From contig JACZWU010000009.1 of the NCBI GenBank assembly GCA_022571985.1, positions 1 through 64,000 of the forward strand: a stretch of DNA of 64,000 nt. The letters are read 5' to 3'. The translations under genes and the position numbers were made by a program. Shown here one piece after another: positions 43,168-51,954 of this stretch. This DNA is from Candidatus Zixiibacteriota bacterium. GTDB taxonomy: Bacteria; Zixibacteria; MSB-5A5; GN15; FEB-12. Position 1 is the stretch's first letter. Every line of letters starts with the position of its first letter. The notes below the pieces were generated by a model that worked only from the letters and a program-made list of their open reading frames with translations, was not told where the DNA came from and made no database searches.

Positions 43168-44586
43168 CTATTTGGCGTCGTTAAGTTTATATTCTTTGAT
43201 TTTGTAGAGCAGTGAGCGGTAGCTTATCTCAAGCATCTTGGCGGCTTTGCGCCTGTTCCAGTTGGTCTTGTTTAGAACATCTGAAATAAGTTTCTTTTCT
43301 TCGGCGGCCACAATACGGCCGATTCTTTCTTTCATCGCATATTGATTTTCCAGATCGGAAAAGTCGGTCTCGACTCGTGTCTCCGCAAGAGAAGAACGTC
43401 CCGAAGGAAGCGGATGTCTTCCGGCCGCTTCAATCAGGTCATGGATGATATTTTCGTCGTTTCTTACTATAACCTGTTTAATCATATTTTCCAGCTGTCT
43501 TATATTTCCCGGCCACTGAAATGAAATAAGTTTATCGAGAATAGCTGATGAAAGCTGAATCGGTTCTTTTTCATAGAGTTTAGAATACTTGTCTAAAAAA
43601 TAGTCGACCAGCAAAGTTATATCTGAGGGCCTTTCACGCAAAGTCGGCAGCTGCAGAGTGATTTCGTTTAGGCGGTAAAAGAGGTCATCGCGGAATTCTT
43701 TCTGCGAAATTGCCAGTTCCAGATCTCTGTTGGTAGCACAAACAATACGAACATCTACATGAATATTATTGATACCGCCGACTCGAACAAATTCATGTTG
43801 CTCTAAGACCTGCAGTAATTTTGACTGCAGCTCCAGCGGCATATCGCCTATCTCATCTAAAAATATGGTCCCTTTGTGAGCGGATTCAAATCTTCCCTGT
43901 TTGGTCCTGTGCGCGCCGGTGAATGCGCCTTTTTCATATCCAAACAGTTCAGCCTCAAGTAAATCGCGAGGGATGGCGGCGCAGTTTACTTTTACAAACG
44001 GCTGGGTCTTGCGATCCGAAGATTGATGCAGCATGCGGGCGGCTATCTCTTTACCGGTGCCGGACTCGCCTCTGATTAATACCGTCAGGTCAGAATTGGC
44101 CACCTCTTCGATAATCGACTTCACTTTGAGCATCGGTTCAGAATCACCGATACAGGCACCGAAAGAAGTAGAGGCCTGAATCTCCGCCCTGAGACTGCTG
44201 ACCTGGCTTTTGAGTTTCTTTCTCTCTAAGACGCCGTTTATATGAATCTCTATTTCCTGAACATCGAATGGCTTGTTGATAAACTCGGCAGCGCCTAATT
44301 TAACAGATTCCACAACGTAACTGGTTTCGCCGTGACCGGAGACCATGATTACTTCCGGTCGGTCTTCGATTTTATTGAGTCTTTCTAAGACTTCAATACC
44401 GCTCATGCCGGGCATTTTGATGTCCAGCAGAATCAATTCGGGTTTCTCGGTGGCAACCATCTGGATGCCCTCAATCCCGTCTCTGGCACTCAAGAAATGA
44501 AAGTTTGAGGAAAGTCCCTCGGACAGAATCCAGGAGACTTTTGGGTCATCATCTATTACGAGTATTTTAGTTTTGTTCTTAGGCAT
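43168..44586 (-). CDS. NtrC-family sigma-54-dependent response regulator
   Basis: 472 aa: receiver domain with phospho-acceptor D55 (LLDIKMPG); AAA+ domain with Walker A GESGTGKE (173-180), the sigma-54-contacting GAFTGA loop (220-225) intact, and Walker B GTIFLDE (239-245); Fis-type HTH at the C-terminus (NWNRRKAAKMLEISYRSLLY). It should activate sigma-54 promoters after phosphorylation. It is the last gene of a run with two histidine kinases directly upstream, its likely partners. Sigma-54-like sites in this window lie upstream of the flagellin gene and of a candidate RNA; whether it acts there is inference. Confidence 0.93.
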   Translation of the reverse strand: MPKNKTKILVIDDDPKVSWILSEGLSSNFHFLSARDGIEGIQMVATEKPELILLDIKMPGMSGIEVLERLNKIEDRPEVIMVSGHGETSYVVESVKLGAAEFINKPFDVQEIEIHINGVLERKKLKSQVSSLRAEIQASTSFGACIGDSEPMLKVKSIIEEVANSDLTVLIRGESGTGKEIAARMLHQSSDRKTQPFVKVNCAAIPRDLLEAELFGYEKGAFTGAHRTKQGRFESAHKGTIFLDEIGDMPLELQSKLLQVLEQHEFVRVGGINNIHVDVRIVCATNRDLELAISQKEFRDDLFYRLNEITLQLPTLRERPSDITLLVDYFLDKYSKLYEKEPIQLSSAILDKLISFQWPGNIRQLENMIKQVIVRNDENIIHDLIEAAGRHPLPSGRSSLAETRVETDFSDLENQYAMKERIGRIVAAEEKKLISDVLNKTNWNRRKAAKMLEISYRSLLYKIKEYKLNDAK

Positions 44587-44691
44587 AGTTTATCGTCCTG
44601 ATATTCAGAGATATCGGCATTCTTTTCAGATAATGAAGAGCAATCTTATAACTTGTTGCGGTTTTAAAGCAAAAAAATGCAAATCTTAAAT

Positions 44692-46833
44692 TTATGACGA
44701 CAGCGGAAAATACAGGGTAAAGGTAGTCCCCTGGCCTTCGGTAGAGTCAACCTTAAGAGTTCCGTTATGGGCCGAGATTATTCTCTCTACTACCGCCAGC
44801 CCGAGCCCGGTTCCGGTATCTTTCGTGGTATAATATCTTTCGAATATACGAGAAAGTTTTTCCTTTTTTATACCAACACCAGTATCAGATATTTTCACAG
44901 CCAGGTAGTCGGTCTTTTTGTGGTCGGGCCGCTCTATTATACCTGTTACAGCTAATTCTCCGCCGTCAGGCATGGCCTCGATCGCGTTTAAGAAAAGATT
45001 CAGCATCACTTCCATAATCTGGTTCTTGTTTACAATCAGTTCCCAGTTTGCTTTAGAAAATTTCCTTTTGAAAGAAATTTTATTTTTTCGCATATCCGGA
45101 CCGGTCAAATCTGCTGCCCACTCGATTATACTCCTTAAATCTACTTTCTTAGTCTGGTATTTGTTGGGATTGGAAAAATCTACCAGCTCCCTGACCAGTT
45201 CATTCATATGATAAATTTCTTCCTCAGCGGATTTGAAGTATTCGCTTTTTTCGAACAGTTTTGGCCATTTCTTGCGTACAATTTGTAGAGTGCCTTTTAG
45301 TGAAGTCAGCGGTTTGCGCAGATCGTGAGATATCTCGGAAATCATATTACCCATTGTAACCAGGCGGGTGGCATTGAGCATTGACTTTTCGCGCTCATAC
45401 ATGATTGCTGCCTGAGATATAACCAAACGGGCCAGCGATTCATCGGCATCATCGTACGCACGTTCTTTGTCCGCACCGAAAATAACTATTTCGGCCAGCT
45501 CTCCTGATTTGGCAATTGGAATAGCCATATTCACACTCTTGGGACAGGGAAGATTGTTACCGGATTTTATTTTTTCAATCAGGTATTCTGTCAGCTCTTT
45601 AATATTATTGTAATCCAAGCTCTTCAGCTCCGGCACACTTAGCTTTAATGATTCCGGGTTAACTTTGTCTAAGTCGATGCCGCCACTTTCTGTCACCGGG
45701 ATATCTTTAATGCCGCTGGCAGCTTCGGGCACCAGATGACCAGTTTCAGTTTCATAACTAAACCAGATCGAGCAATCAATTTGAACCACCCGATTTAATT
45801 TTTCTATTAACAGGCGGCGGAACTGATTCATCGTTTTGACTTTGGGCAGTTCCGAATTCAGCTCATGCAGTATCCGGAACTCGGCCAGCCTCCGGCGGTT
45901 CTCTTCAAACTGGTTGGCGTCATCGACTGTAACTGCTACTTGACCAGCAAATGTTGTAAGAAGCCTCAAATCAGCGGCTGAGAATATGCCGCCATCTTTC
46001 TTGTTGGCCATGTTGATAACGCCCAGAACTTTATTCTGAATTCTAAGAGGCACACACAACAGCGAGGCAGCTCCATAACGCTCTTTGTTCATGCGCCGGA
46101 ATTTTTCATCATTTTCGACATCATCAATGATCATCGGTTCGCCCTGCTGGGCAACCAAACCGGCAATAGAACTTCCCAGGGGAAGCTTAGTTGTGGCAAT
46201 TATTTTGTCTGAGAGACCAATCGCGGCTTCAATTGTCAGATATTCGCCGGCATCATCTAAGAGCATGACCGAGCCAACTTTTGCTTCGGTTACTTTTGCT
46301 GCTATTTCGACAATCTTCTTTAGTAGCTCTGTCGAGTTGGCCGCAGAACCTATCGAAGTTCCGGCTTCGTAAAGAGCGTTAAGCTCATTGACATGGCGCT
46401 TGAGCTTGTCGTTTGATTCTTTTAGATCGTCAACTATTTTAAGACGAAACTTGTCGGAATTTCTCTTATCCAGCGCGCGCTTTATGGCAAGTTCAAACTG
46501 GGCATACTCTACCGGCTTCAAAAGATAGTCATAAGCGCCCTTTGAGATTGCTTCAACAGCCGAGCTTAAAGTAGCATAAGCCGTCATCAATATAACCGGT
46601 AAGTGCTCATCTTTTTCTCGTACTTTTTCGAGAATATCAAGTCCCGTCATCTTGGGCATTTTGATATCAGTAACCACCAGATCTACATCCCCTGATTCTA
46701 TCAGCTTCATTGCCTCCAGCGGGTCCTGAAAAGTTCTTACCTGATAAGAGCTCTGGGATAAAAGAGCAGCGAGCGAGTCGCACATCCGCTTTTCATCGTC
46801 GATGATTATTATTTTTTCAACTTTTTTTGGCAT
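44692..46833 (-). CDS. Receiver-GAF-histidine kinase
   Basis: About 713 aa: N-terminal receiver (D56 in VVTDIKMPK), coiled-coil linker (~125-155), a GAF domain (~160-300) and a second GAF-like region (~310-470), then HisKA with H503 (SEISHDLRKPLTSL) and an ATPase domain (NLFLNAIEAMPDGGE; DTGVGIKKEKLSRIFERYYT; TGTGLGLAVV). A receiver at the N-terminus suggests that it is itself controlled by phosphotransfer before signalling to the NtrC-type regulator 105 nt downstream. No membrane segment, so it senses a cytosolic signal. I start at ATG 46833 with GAGG upstream; a TTG 9 nt earlier overlaps the previous stop. Confidence 0.88.
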   Translation of the reverse strand: MPKKVEKIIIIDDEKRMCDSLAALLSQSSYQVRTFQDPLEAMKLIESGDVDLVVTDIKMPKMTGLDILEKVREKDEHLPVILMTAYATLSSAVEAISKGAYDYLLKPVEYAQFELAIKRALDKRNSDKFRLKIVDDLKESNDKLKRHVNELNALYEAGTSIGSAANSTELLKKIVEIAAKVTEAKVGSVMLLDDAGEYLTIEAAIGLSDKIIATTKLPLGSSIAGLVAQQGEPMIIDDVENDEKFRRMNKERYGAASLLCVPLRIQNKVLGVINMANKKDGGIFSAADLRLLTTFAGQVAVTVDDANQFEENRRRLAEFRILHELNSELPKVKTMNQFRRLLIEKLNRVVQIDCSIWFSYETETGHLVPEAASGIKDIPVTESGGIDLDKVNPESLKLSVPELKSLDYNNIKELTEYLIEKIKSGNNLPCPKSVNMAIPIAKSGELAEIVIFGADKERAYDDADESLARLVISQAAIMYEREKSMLNATRLVTMGNMISEISHDLRKPLTSLKGTLQIVRKKWPKLFEKSEYFKSAEEEIYHMNELVRELVDFSNPNKYQTKKVDLRSIIEWAADLTGPDMRKNKISFKRKFSKANWELIVNKNQIMEVMLNLFLNAIEAMPDGGELAVTGIIERPDHKKTDYLAVKISDTGVGIKKEKLSRIFERYYTTKDTGTGLGLAVVERIISAHNGTLKVDSTEGQGTTFTLYFPLSS

Positions 46834-46838
46834 TACTC

Positions 46839-48215
46839 TCAAGCCTCGGCTGCGGGGATAGTTATTTCTAAGCAGGCACCTTTTTCTCTGTTTCTAAAAC
46901 TTATCGTGCCGTTATGTTTCTTAATGATATCGGCACAGACAGACAGTCCCAAACCGGTTCCCTGGCTTCCGTCTTTGGTAGTAAAGAACGGCTCGAAAAT
47001 GGATGAAAGAATTTCCTCAGGAACACCGCAGCCGCTGTCGCAGATCAGAATCTGCAGATTATCATGAAAATTGTTCGCTGCAATTTCAATCTTGCCGCCA
47101 TCCGGCATGGCATCCATAGAATTCATTATGATATTTATGAAGACCTGTTTTAAATTATCGGCCGAGGCTTCAACATTGGGACAATTCGGAGAGTACTTTT
47201 TGATGATTTCAATGCTTTTATTTTTCAGCTGCGGGGCCAGAAACTCGATTACCTCGTCTAAGACCGGCAGGACATTTATTATTTTGAACTCCACATTTTG
47301 CGGACGGTGAAAATTTATCAGTTCTTTTACAATCGACGCAACCCGGTCTATTTCCTGCCCGACTATTTTCAGATATTTCGAGGCATCTTCAGGCTTAGTT
47401 TTAGCCCTTTTTATCATCAGCAGGTAATTTTTCATTATTCCCAGGGGATTGTTTATTTCGTGCGCTATTTTGGCCGACATCTCCCCCAATGCAGCCAGAC
47501 GTTCCGAATGTATCAACTGCTTTTGAGCTGTCTGAAGTTCCGCCAGTGCTCTTTTTTCGGCTTCGTGCAGACGTGCGTTTTCCACAGCTACTGCAATCTG
47601 GCTGGATAAAATTGACAAGAATTCCTCGTCGTCTGATGTAAAAGTATACTGCTCGGTTTCTGATTTCCTGCCGACGAAGAGCAGCCCGTTAAGCAGGCCG
47701 CGGTTCATTAGCGGCAGCACCAGACCCTCTCTAAACTGTTTGAGAATATCACGCTCTTCTTTGTTATGGTTATGGCTATTGTCAAGCTTGACTAAAACTT
47801 CCACGGCAATTGCCCGGTTGGCATCTTTGACAAAAACAGCTAAAGCCGAATCTTCTTCGATAGCCGGGCTCGAAGATGCGAGATTTAATTTGCTGCTTGA
47901 ACCGGCGAGTATAAAGTGTTTTTGTGAAGACTCTTTTTTTAGAAATACACAGGCCTTAGAGGAGCCAACTTGAGAGCAGAGAGTCCGCAGAAATACCTGC
48001 AGCAGAGAAGTTAAATCTAAGACAGCGTTAAAATTCCGGCTTAGTTCAAGTATAGTGTAAAAATCAAAAATCTGCCGCTTAAGCTGCTGATTTACCGCTA
48101 TAAGGGAATCTATATCAGCTGCTGGCGGGGAGGTATGGGAAAGCTGGTCGGATTTTTTCTCCGGCTTTGAACCGAGCTCGGTTGATTCGTGCTTTTGTTT
48201 TGCGCTTTTATCCAC
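46839..48215 (-). CDS. GAF-domain histidine kinase
   Basis: 458 aa: a charged disordered N-terminus (1-35), coiled coil (~38-60), GAF domain (~65-220), HisKA with H252 (SAKIAHEINNPLGIM) and ATPase domain (NIIMNSMDAMPDGG; DSGCGVPEEILSSIFEPFFT; GTGLGLSVC). Cytosolic. The start is GTG with GGGGA upstream, inside the last 106 nt of folC read in another frame; no later start exists before the GAF domain. Its stop overlaps the next kinase gene. Partner regulator probably the NtrC-type protein at the end of the run. Confidence 0.88.
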   Translation of the reverse strand: MDKSAKQKHESTELGSKPEKKSDQLSHTSPPAADIDSLIAVNQQLKRQIFDFYTILELSRNFNAVLDLTSLLQVFLRTLCSQVGSSKACVFLKKESSQKHFILAGSSSKLNLASSSPAIEEDSALAVFVKDANRAIAVEVLVKLDNSHNHNKEERDILKQFREGLVLPLMNRGLLNGLLFVGRKSETEQYTFTSDDEEFLSILSSQIAVAVENARLHEAEKRALAELQTAQKQLIHSERLAALGEMSAKIAHEINNPLGIMKNYLLMIKRAKTKPEDASKYLKIVGQEIDRVASIVKELINFHRPQNVEFKIINVLPVLDEVIEFLAPQLKNKSIEIIKKYSPNCPNVEASADNLKQVFINIIMNSMDAMPDGGKIEIAANNFHDNLQILICDSGCGVPEEILSSIFEPFFTTKDGSQGTGLGLSVCADIIKKHNGTISFRNREKGACLEITIPAAEA

Positions 48216-49489
48216 TTTTCCCCAAACAATTTGACAAACTCTCCAATCAGATAATGAGAGCCTATTATTGTTATAATATCGTCAGGGGCAGCGTCTTTTC
48301 TTAGATTTCTGAAGGCAGGCCCGACAGAGCCGAATTTGCTGACCGGGATATCTTTGAAATCGGTCTCTGCTATGAGTTTATTGATATCAGCTGATCTTTT
48401 CGATTTCAATGGCACAAAAGCAAACTCGGAGCTTATCTCTGAGAGCATTTTCAATATTTCTTTATGGTTTTTATCTTTTACAAATCCGGCGATTACTCTT
48501 GTTTTCTTAGCAGGAAAACGCAATTTAAATGAATCCACAAAAGCCCTGACGCCGCTCGAGTTATGAGCTACATCAAATATTAGTGCAGGTCTGTTTTTAT
48601 GAGACACAACCTGAAATCTGGCCGGCCAGACCGTACTTGCCAACCCTTCTCTTATGGCTTTTTTTGTCAGATAGATGCCGTTTTGTCTTAAGACCGAAAC
48701 CGCTTTTATAACCAGAGCTGCATTTTTTAACTGATGAACCCCTTCAAGCGACGGCGAGATATTTGAAATTTGAAGATTACCGTCATTGAAACTAATACTC
48801 CTGCCATCTTTGCTGAGACAATAATCTCGTTTTTGCAATTTATAGATTGGCGCTTTTAACAAAGCACACTTGTTGTTCATTACTTCTACTGCTTCTTTAT
48901 GAAGCTCCCCTATCAGGTGAGGTTGTCCCGGCTTTATAATACCGGCTTTTTCTGTGCTGATTTTGCGAATTGTCTTTCCTAAAATATCAACATGGTCCAA
49001 AGCGATTTCGGTGGTTATAGTCAGTGCCGGACTTAAGACATTGGTAGCGTCAAGCCGCCCACCCAGACCGGTCTCTATAACAGCAATCTCGACCTTACAC
49101 TTCTTGAAATATTCCAGAGCCAGAGCGGTAACTGTTTCAAAAAAAGAAAGTTTACGTTTGATAAGTTCCTTTTTGTAACTATTTACAAATGACACCAATG
49201 ATTTCCGGAGTATTTTCTGGCCGTTTACTTTGATACGTTCTTTGAAGTCAACTAAGTGCGGCGAAGTAAACAGACCGGTTTTGTAGCCCTGTGCCTCAAA
49301 GACTGCCGCCAGCATAGCCGCTGTTGAACCTTTGCCGTTAGTGCCGGAGATATGAATGGTCAGATATTCGTTTTGCGGATTTTTGATTGACTGGAGAAAC
49401 TCGGTAATGTTTTCCAGCCCCAGCTTCATGCCGAAAAATTCCCGTGATAGCAAGAACCGTTCGGCAGAATTATAAGAAATTTTGCTCAA
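48110..49489 (-). CDS. folC: Dihydrofolate synthase / folylpolyglutamate synthase
   Basis: 459 aa Mur-ligase-like enzyme. ATP loop HISGTNGKGSTAAMLA (~residues 45-60), ALDHVDILGKTIRKISTEKA with the Mg/ATP His and carbamylated-Lys region, and the C-terminal domain with FDVAHNSSGVRAF. It adds glutamate to dihydropteroate and folates. The normal C-terminus (GSHYLIGEFVKLFGEKW) is followed by ~33 extra residues rich in Lys, Ser, Pro that are encoded within the start of the next kinase gene, so the tail is probably non-functional read-through. It overlaps accD by 4 nt; accD-folC order is common in bacteria. Confidence 0.93.
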   Translation of the reverse strand: MSKISYNSAERFLLSREFFGMKLGLENITEFLQSIKNPQNEYLTIHISGTNGKGSTAAMLAAVFEAQGYKTGLFTSPHLVDFKERIKVNGQKILRKSLVSFVNSYKKELIKRKLSFFETVTALALEYFKKCKVEIAVIETGLGGRLDATNVLSPALTITTEIALDHVDILGKTIRKISTEKAGIIKPGQPHLIGELHKEAVEVMNNKCALLKAPIYKLQKRDYCLSKDGRSISFNDGNLQISNISPSLEGVHQLKNAALVIKAVSVLRQNGIYLTKKAIREGLASTVWPARFQVVSHKNRPALIFDVAHNSSGVRAFVDSFKLRFPAKKTRVIAGFVKDKNHKEILKMLSEISSEFAFVPLKSKRSADINKLIAETDFKDIPVSKFGSVGPAFRNLRKDAAPDDIITIIGSHYLIGEFVKLFGEKWIKAQNKSTNQPSSVQSRRKNPTSFPIPPRQQLI

Positions 49490-50331
49490 TTTTTGTCTCT
49501 CATATGCCCCAGAAGTCCGGCAACCGTCTGTCTGAGGTTCTTCCTTGATACAATCATATCAACGAAGCCTCTTTTCATAAAAAATTCAGACGACTGAAAC
49601 CCTTCAGGTAATTCCTGTCCTATTGTCTGCTGAATAACGCGCGGTCCGGCAAAACCAAGCAATGCTTTCGGCTCGGCAATAATTACATCTGCTAAAGAAG
49701 CGTAAGAAGCCATCACACCGGCAGTAGTCGGGTTGGTTAAAATAGAAATGTAGGGGATTTTCTTCTTGTGTGCGATTGCCAGAAGCGATGCAGTCTTGGC
49801 CATTTGCATCAGCGATAAAATCCCTTCCTGCATTCTGGCGCCGCCGGAAGAAGAAAGTATTATAAGCGGAATTTTTCTGTCTATTGACCTTTCTATCGCG
49901 CGCGATATTTTTTCACCAACAACAGAACCCATCGAGCCGCCGATAAACGAAAAATTCATTATCGCAAAGGAAACATCGCCACCTTCAATCTTACCAATAC
50001 CGACAATAACAGCGTCAACCGCTCCGGATTTCTGCTGGGCCAGTTTTATTCTGTCAGTATACTTTTTGGAATCACGAAACTTAAGCGGGTCTTTGCTGCT
50101 CAGAGTTTTATCATATTCTTCAAGCCGACCGTCATCTAAGAGTAAATCGATATATTTGGCGCTGGTATATTTGAAGTGATAATCACATTTCGGACAGACC
50201 CAGAGCAGTTCCTCAATCTTTTTTGTATAGATAATTTCACCACAGGAATTACATTTGGTCCAGAGACCTTCAGGAATGTTTTTCTTTTCCTGTGAATCTA
50301 TGCCCGGTTTTGCTTTTCTAAACCATTCCAT
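49486..50331 (-). CDS. accD: Acetyl-CoA carboxylase carboxyltransferase subunit beta
   Basis: 281 aa. Zinc ribbon CNSCGEIIY...CPKCDYHF (Cys pairs at ~28/31 and ~47/50), then a crotonase-like carboxyltransferase domain with GGSMGSVVGEKISRAIE, SSSGGARMQEGILSLMQMAK and TNPTTAGVMASYASL, which shape the acetyl-CoA and biotin sites. With AccA it makes malonyl-CoA for fatty acids; accA is not in the window. It lies in the serS-to-ntrC gene run, overlapping folC. Confidence 0.95.
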   Translation of the reverse strand: MEWFRKAKPGIDSQEKKNIPEGLWTKCNSCGEIIYTKKIEELLWVCPKCDYHFKYTSAKYIDLLLDDGRLEEYDKTLSSKDPLKFRDSKKYTDRIKLAQQKSGAVDAVIVGIGKIEGGDVSFAIMNFSFIGGSMGSVVGEKISRAIERSIDRKIPLIILSSSGGARMQEGILSLMQMAKTASLLAIAHKKKIPYISILTNPTTAGVMASYASLADVIIAEPKALLGFAGPRVIQQTIGQELPEGFQSSEFFMKRGFVDMIVSRKNLRQTVAGLLGHMRDKN

Positions 50332-50349
50332 AATCAGAGACTGCCAGTT

Positions 50350-50820
50350 TTATTCATTAAAGTAATAGACCATCACCAGTGCATCTTCTACCGGATTACG
50401 ATAATAATTAGGGCGGCTGTAAAGCAACTTGAATCCGGCATCTTCATAAAATGCGATGGCGCTTTTATTTTGCGGCCTGACTTCCAGTAAAATATGCTCG
50501 CATTCTTTCTTTATAGCGATATCTAAAATACGCTCAAGCAGCCCGCTGGCAACAGATTTTCGCCTGAAGGAATGTTCTACGGCCAGATTGGTCAAATGTG
50601 CCTCATGTTCAATAATCAGATAACAGGCATAAGCTGCTAATCTTGAGTCAGATACGACCACCAGGCCGCCATGTCCGGGCTGCCGGATAATCTCTTCAAA
50701 GGCTGTTTTAGGCCAGGGGTCAGGAAAACTTACGCTTTCTATAGCCAGAATATCGCTGATATCCGAAGATTTCAGCCCTCTAATTTCGTACTTAATTTCT
50801 ATCTGTTTGAGCCTGCTCAA
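50350..50820 (-). CDS. rimI: Ribosomal-protein-S18-alanine N-acetyltransferase
   Basis: 156 aa GNAT enzyme with FPDPWPKTAFEEII (substrate loop), HLTNLAVEHSFRRKSVASGL (acetyl-CoA loop; the usual G in RRxGxA is Ser here) and LEVRPQNKSAIAFYEDAGF, the RimI hallmark. Placement right after tsaB is the standard tsaE-tsaB-rimI order, which favours RimI over other GNATs. The start is TTG at 50820, overlapping tsaB by 29 nt; no other start precedes the domain. Confidence 0.88.
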   Translation of the reverse strand: MSRLKQIEIKYEIRGLKSSDISDILAIESVSFPDPWPKTAFEEIIRQPGHGGLVVVSDSRLAAYACYLIIEHEAHLTNLAVEHSFRRKSVASGLLERILDIAIKKECEHILLEVRPQNKSAIAFYEDAGFKLLYSRPNYYRNPVEDALVMVYYFNE

Positions 50821-51484
50821 AATTTATTTCTGCCTGTGATTTTTGAATATAGAGCGGTTCCAAATCGACAATATCCGGAACTTTACTTTTCTTAAGTTTC
50901 TCAAAGCCTATCTGTAACAAATCTGCAGTATCAAAGGAAACCGAACCGCCGGTCAGAACTGTTTCGACTTCGATTGGAATTTTCTCTTCGTCAAAACCGC
51001 ACGATACAACTTCCGATCCTGACAACTTTTCTTGGAGCTCTTTCATGAGCACAACTCTAATGCTGCTGTTATCAAATTTCCCAGACTTTACTTCCCCCGC
51101 AAAAACGGAGTCACGCTTGAATGGAACAATGACAGTAACTGCTTGCTCTGCATTACTTAGCTTAAAGGCAGCGATCTCAAAAAGAGAGACGCCGACCGCC
51201 GGAATGTCAAGAGCTGTAGCCATGCCTTTAGCTGCTGCCAGTGCAATCCTTAGGCCTGTAAAAGAGCCCGGCCCGGTAGATACTACCAGCGCCTTGAGAT
51301 GCTCGACTTTTATCTCGGCCGATTTTAACAAGTCCGATATCTTTTCTATGATTAGCTGACCGTGTGAACGACCGGCTTCTAAAGAGAGCTTAACGATTCT
51401 ATCGTGACCAAACCTTAAACCCAGCTTCAGTTCATTACCCGAGCAGTCTATTGCCAGAATATTTTCGTTACTGAAATCTGTCAC
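50792..51484 (-). CDS. tsaB: tRNA t6A37 biosynthesis protein TsaB
   Basis: 230 aa, ASKHA fold: ILAIDCSGNELKLGL at the start, GRSHGQLIIEKI and VVSTGPGSFTGLRIALAAAKG, the TsaB signature. It is the scaffold that binds TsaD and TsaE to transfer threonylcarbamoyl to A37 of ANN-decoding tRNAs. tsaD is not in the window. The GTG start overlaps the tsaE stop (GTGA). Confidence 0.93.
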   Translation of the reverse strand: MTDFSNENILAIDCSGNELKLGLRFGHDRIVKLSLEAGRSHGQLIIEKISDLLKSAEIKVEHLKALVVSTGPGSFTGLRIALAAAKGMATALDIPAVGVSLFEIAAFKLSNAEQAVTVIVPFKRDSVFAGEVKSGKFDNSSIRVVLMKELQEKLSGSEVVSCGFDEEKIPIEVETVLTGGSVSFDTADLLQIGFEKLKKSKVPDIVDLEPLYIQKSQAEINFEQAQTDRN

Positions 51485-51951
51485 TTCTCTACCAAACTCA
51501 CGTTAATTTCCCGTTCATTTTCATTGTCAATTTTATTGTCATTGTCGTTATCGTTGTCATTCAAACTGTTAATCTCTACCAAGTAATATTTTTGAGGAAG
51601 CAACGCTCCGGCTTTTTCTCCCCATTCCACAACCGCAACTCCCTGGCGCTCCAGATAGTCGTCCCAGCCAATCTCGACCAGTTCAGATATATCTGTCAGA
51701 CGATACAAATCAAAGTGATAAAGTTCTCTCTTGCCGTGGTATTCGTGTACGATATTAAAAGTCGGAGAAGTCGCGGTATCTTTTTCAATACCCATGCCCT
51801 GGGCCAGACCTTTTACAAAAACAGTTTTGCCTGCTCCCAGCTCGCCGCTAAGCACAACCAGGCTGCCATCGGGAAACATTGCAGCCATCTTTTCTCCAAG
51901 TGCAAAAGTTTCCGCCTCGGAGTGGGATATTATGTTGAGTACTCTGGGCAA
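51481..51951 (-). CDS. tsaE: tRNA t6A37 biosynthesis ATPase TsaE
   Basis: 156 aa. P-loop SGELGAGKTVFVKGLAQGMG (~residues 35-54), SPTFNIVHEYHG, LYHFDLYRL and EWGEKAGALLPQ are all TsaE motifs. It powers the t6A cycle as TsaBDE partner. The last ~25 residues are an Asn/Asp-rich tail (NDNDNDNDNKIDNENE) coded by a short GTTGTCATT-type microsatellite, unlike other TsaE proteins. Start codon is TTG at 51951, 3 nt after the PorX stop. Confidence 0.92.
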   Translation of the reverse strand: MPRVLNIISHSEAETFALGEKMAAMFPDGSLVVLSGELGAGKTVFVKGLAQGMGIEKDTATSPTFNIVHEYHGKRELYHFDLYRLTDISELVEIGWDDYLERQGVAVVEWGEKAGALLPQKYYLVEINSLNDNDNDNDNKIDNENEREINVSLVEK

Positions 51952-51954
51952 CTG

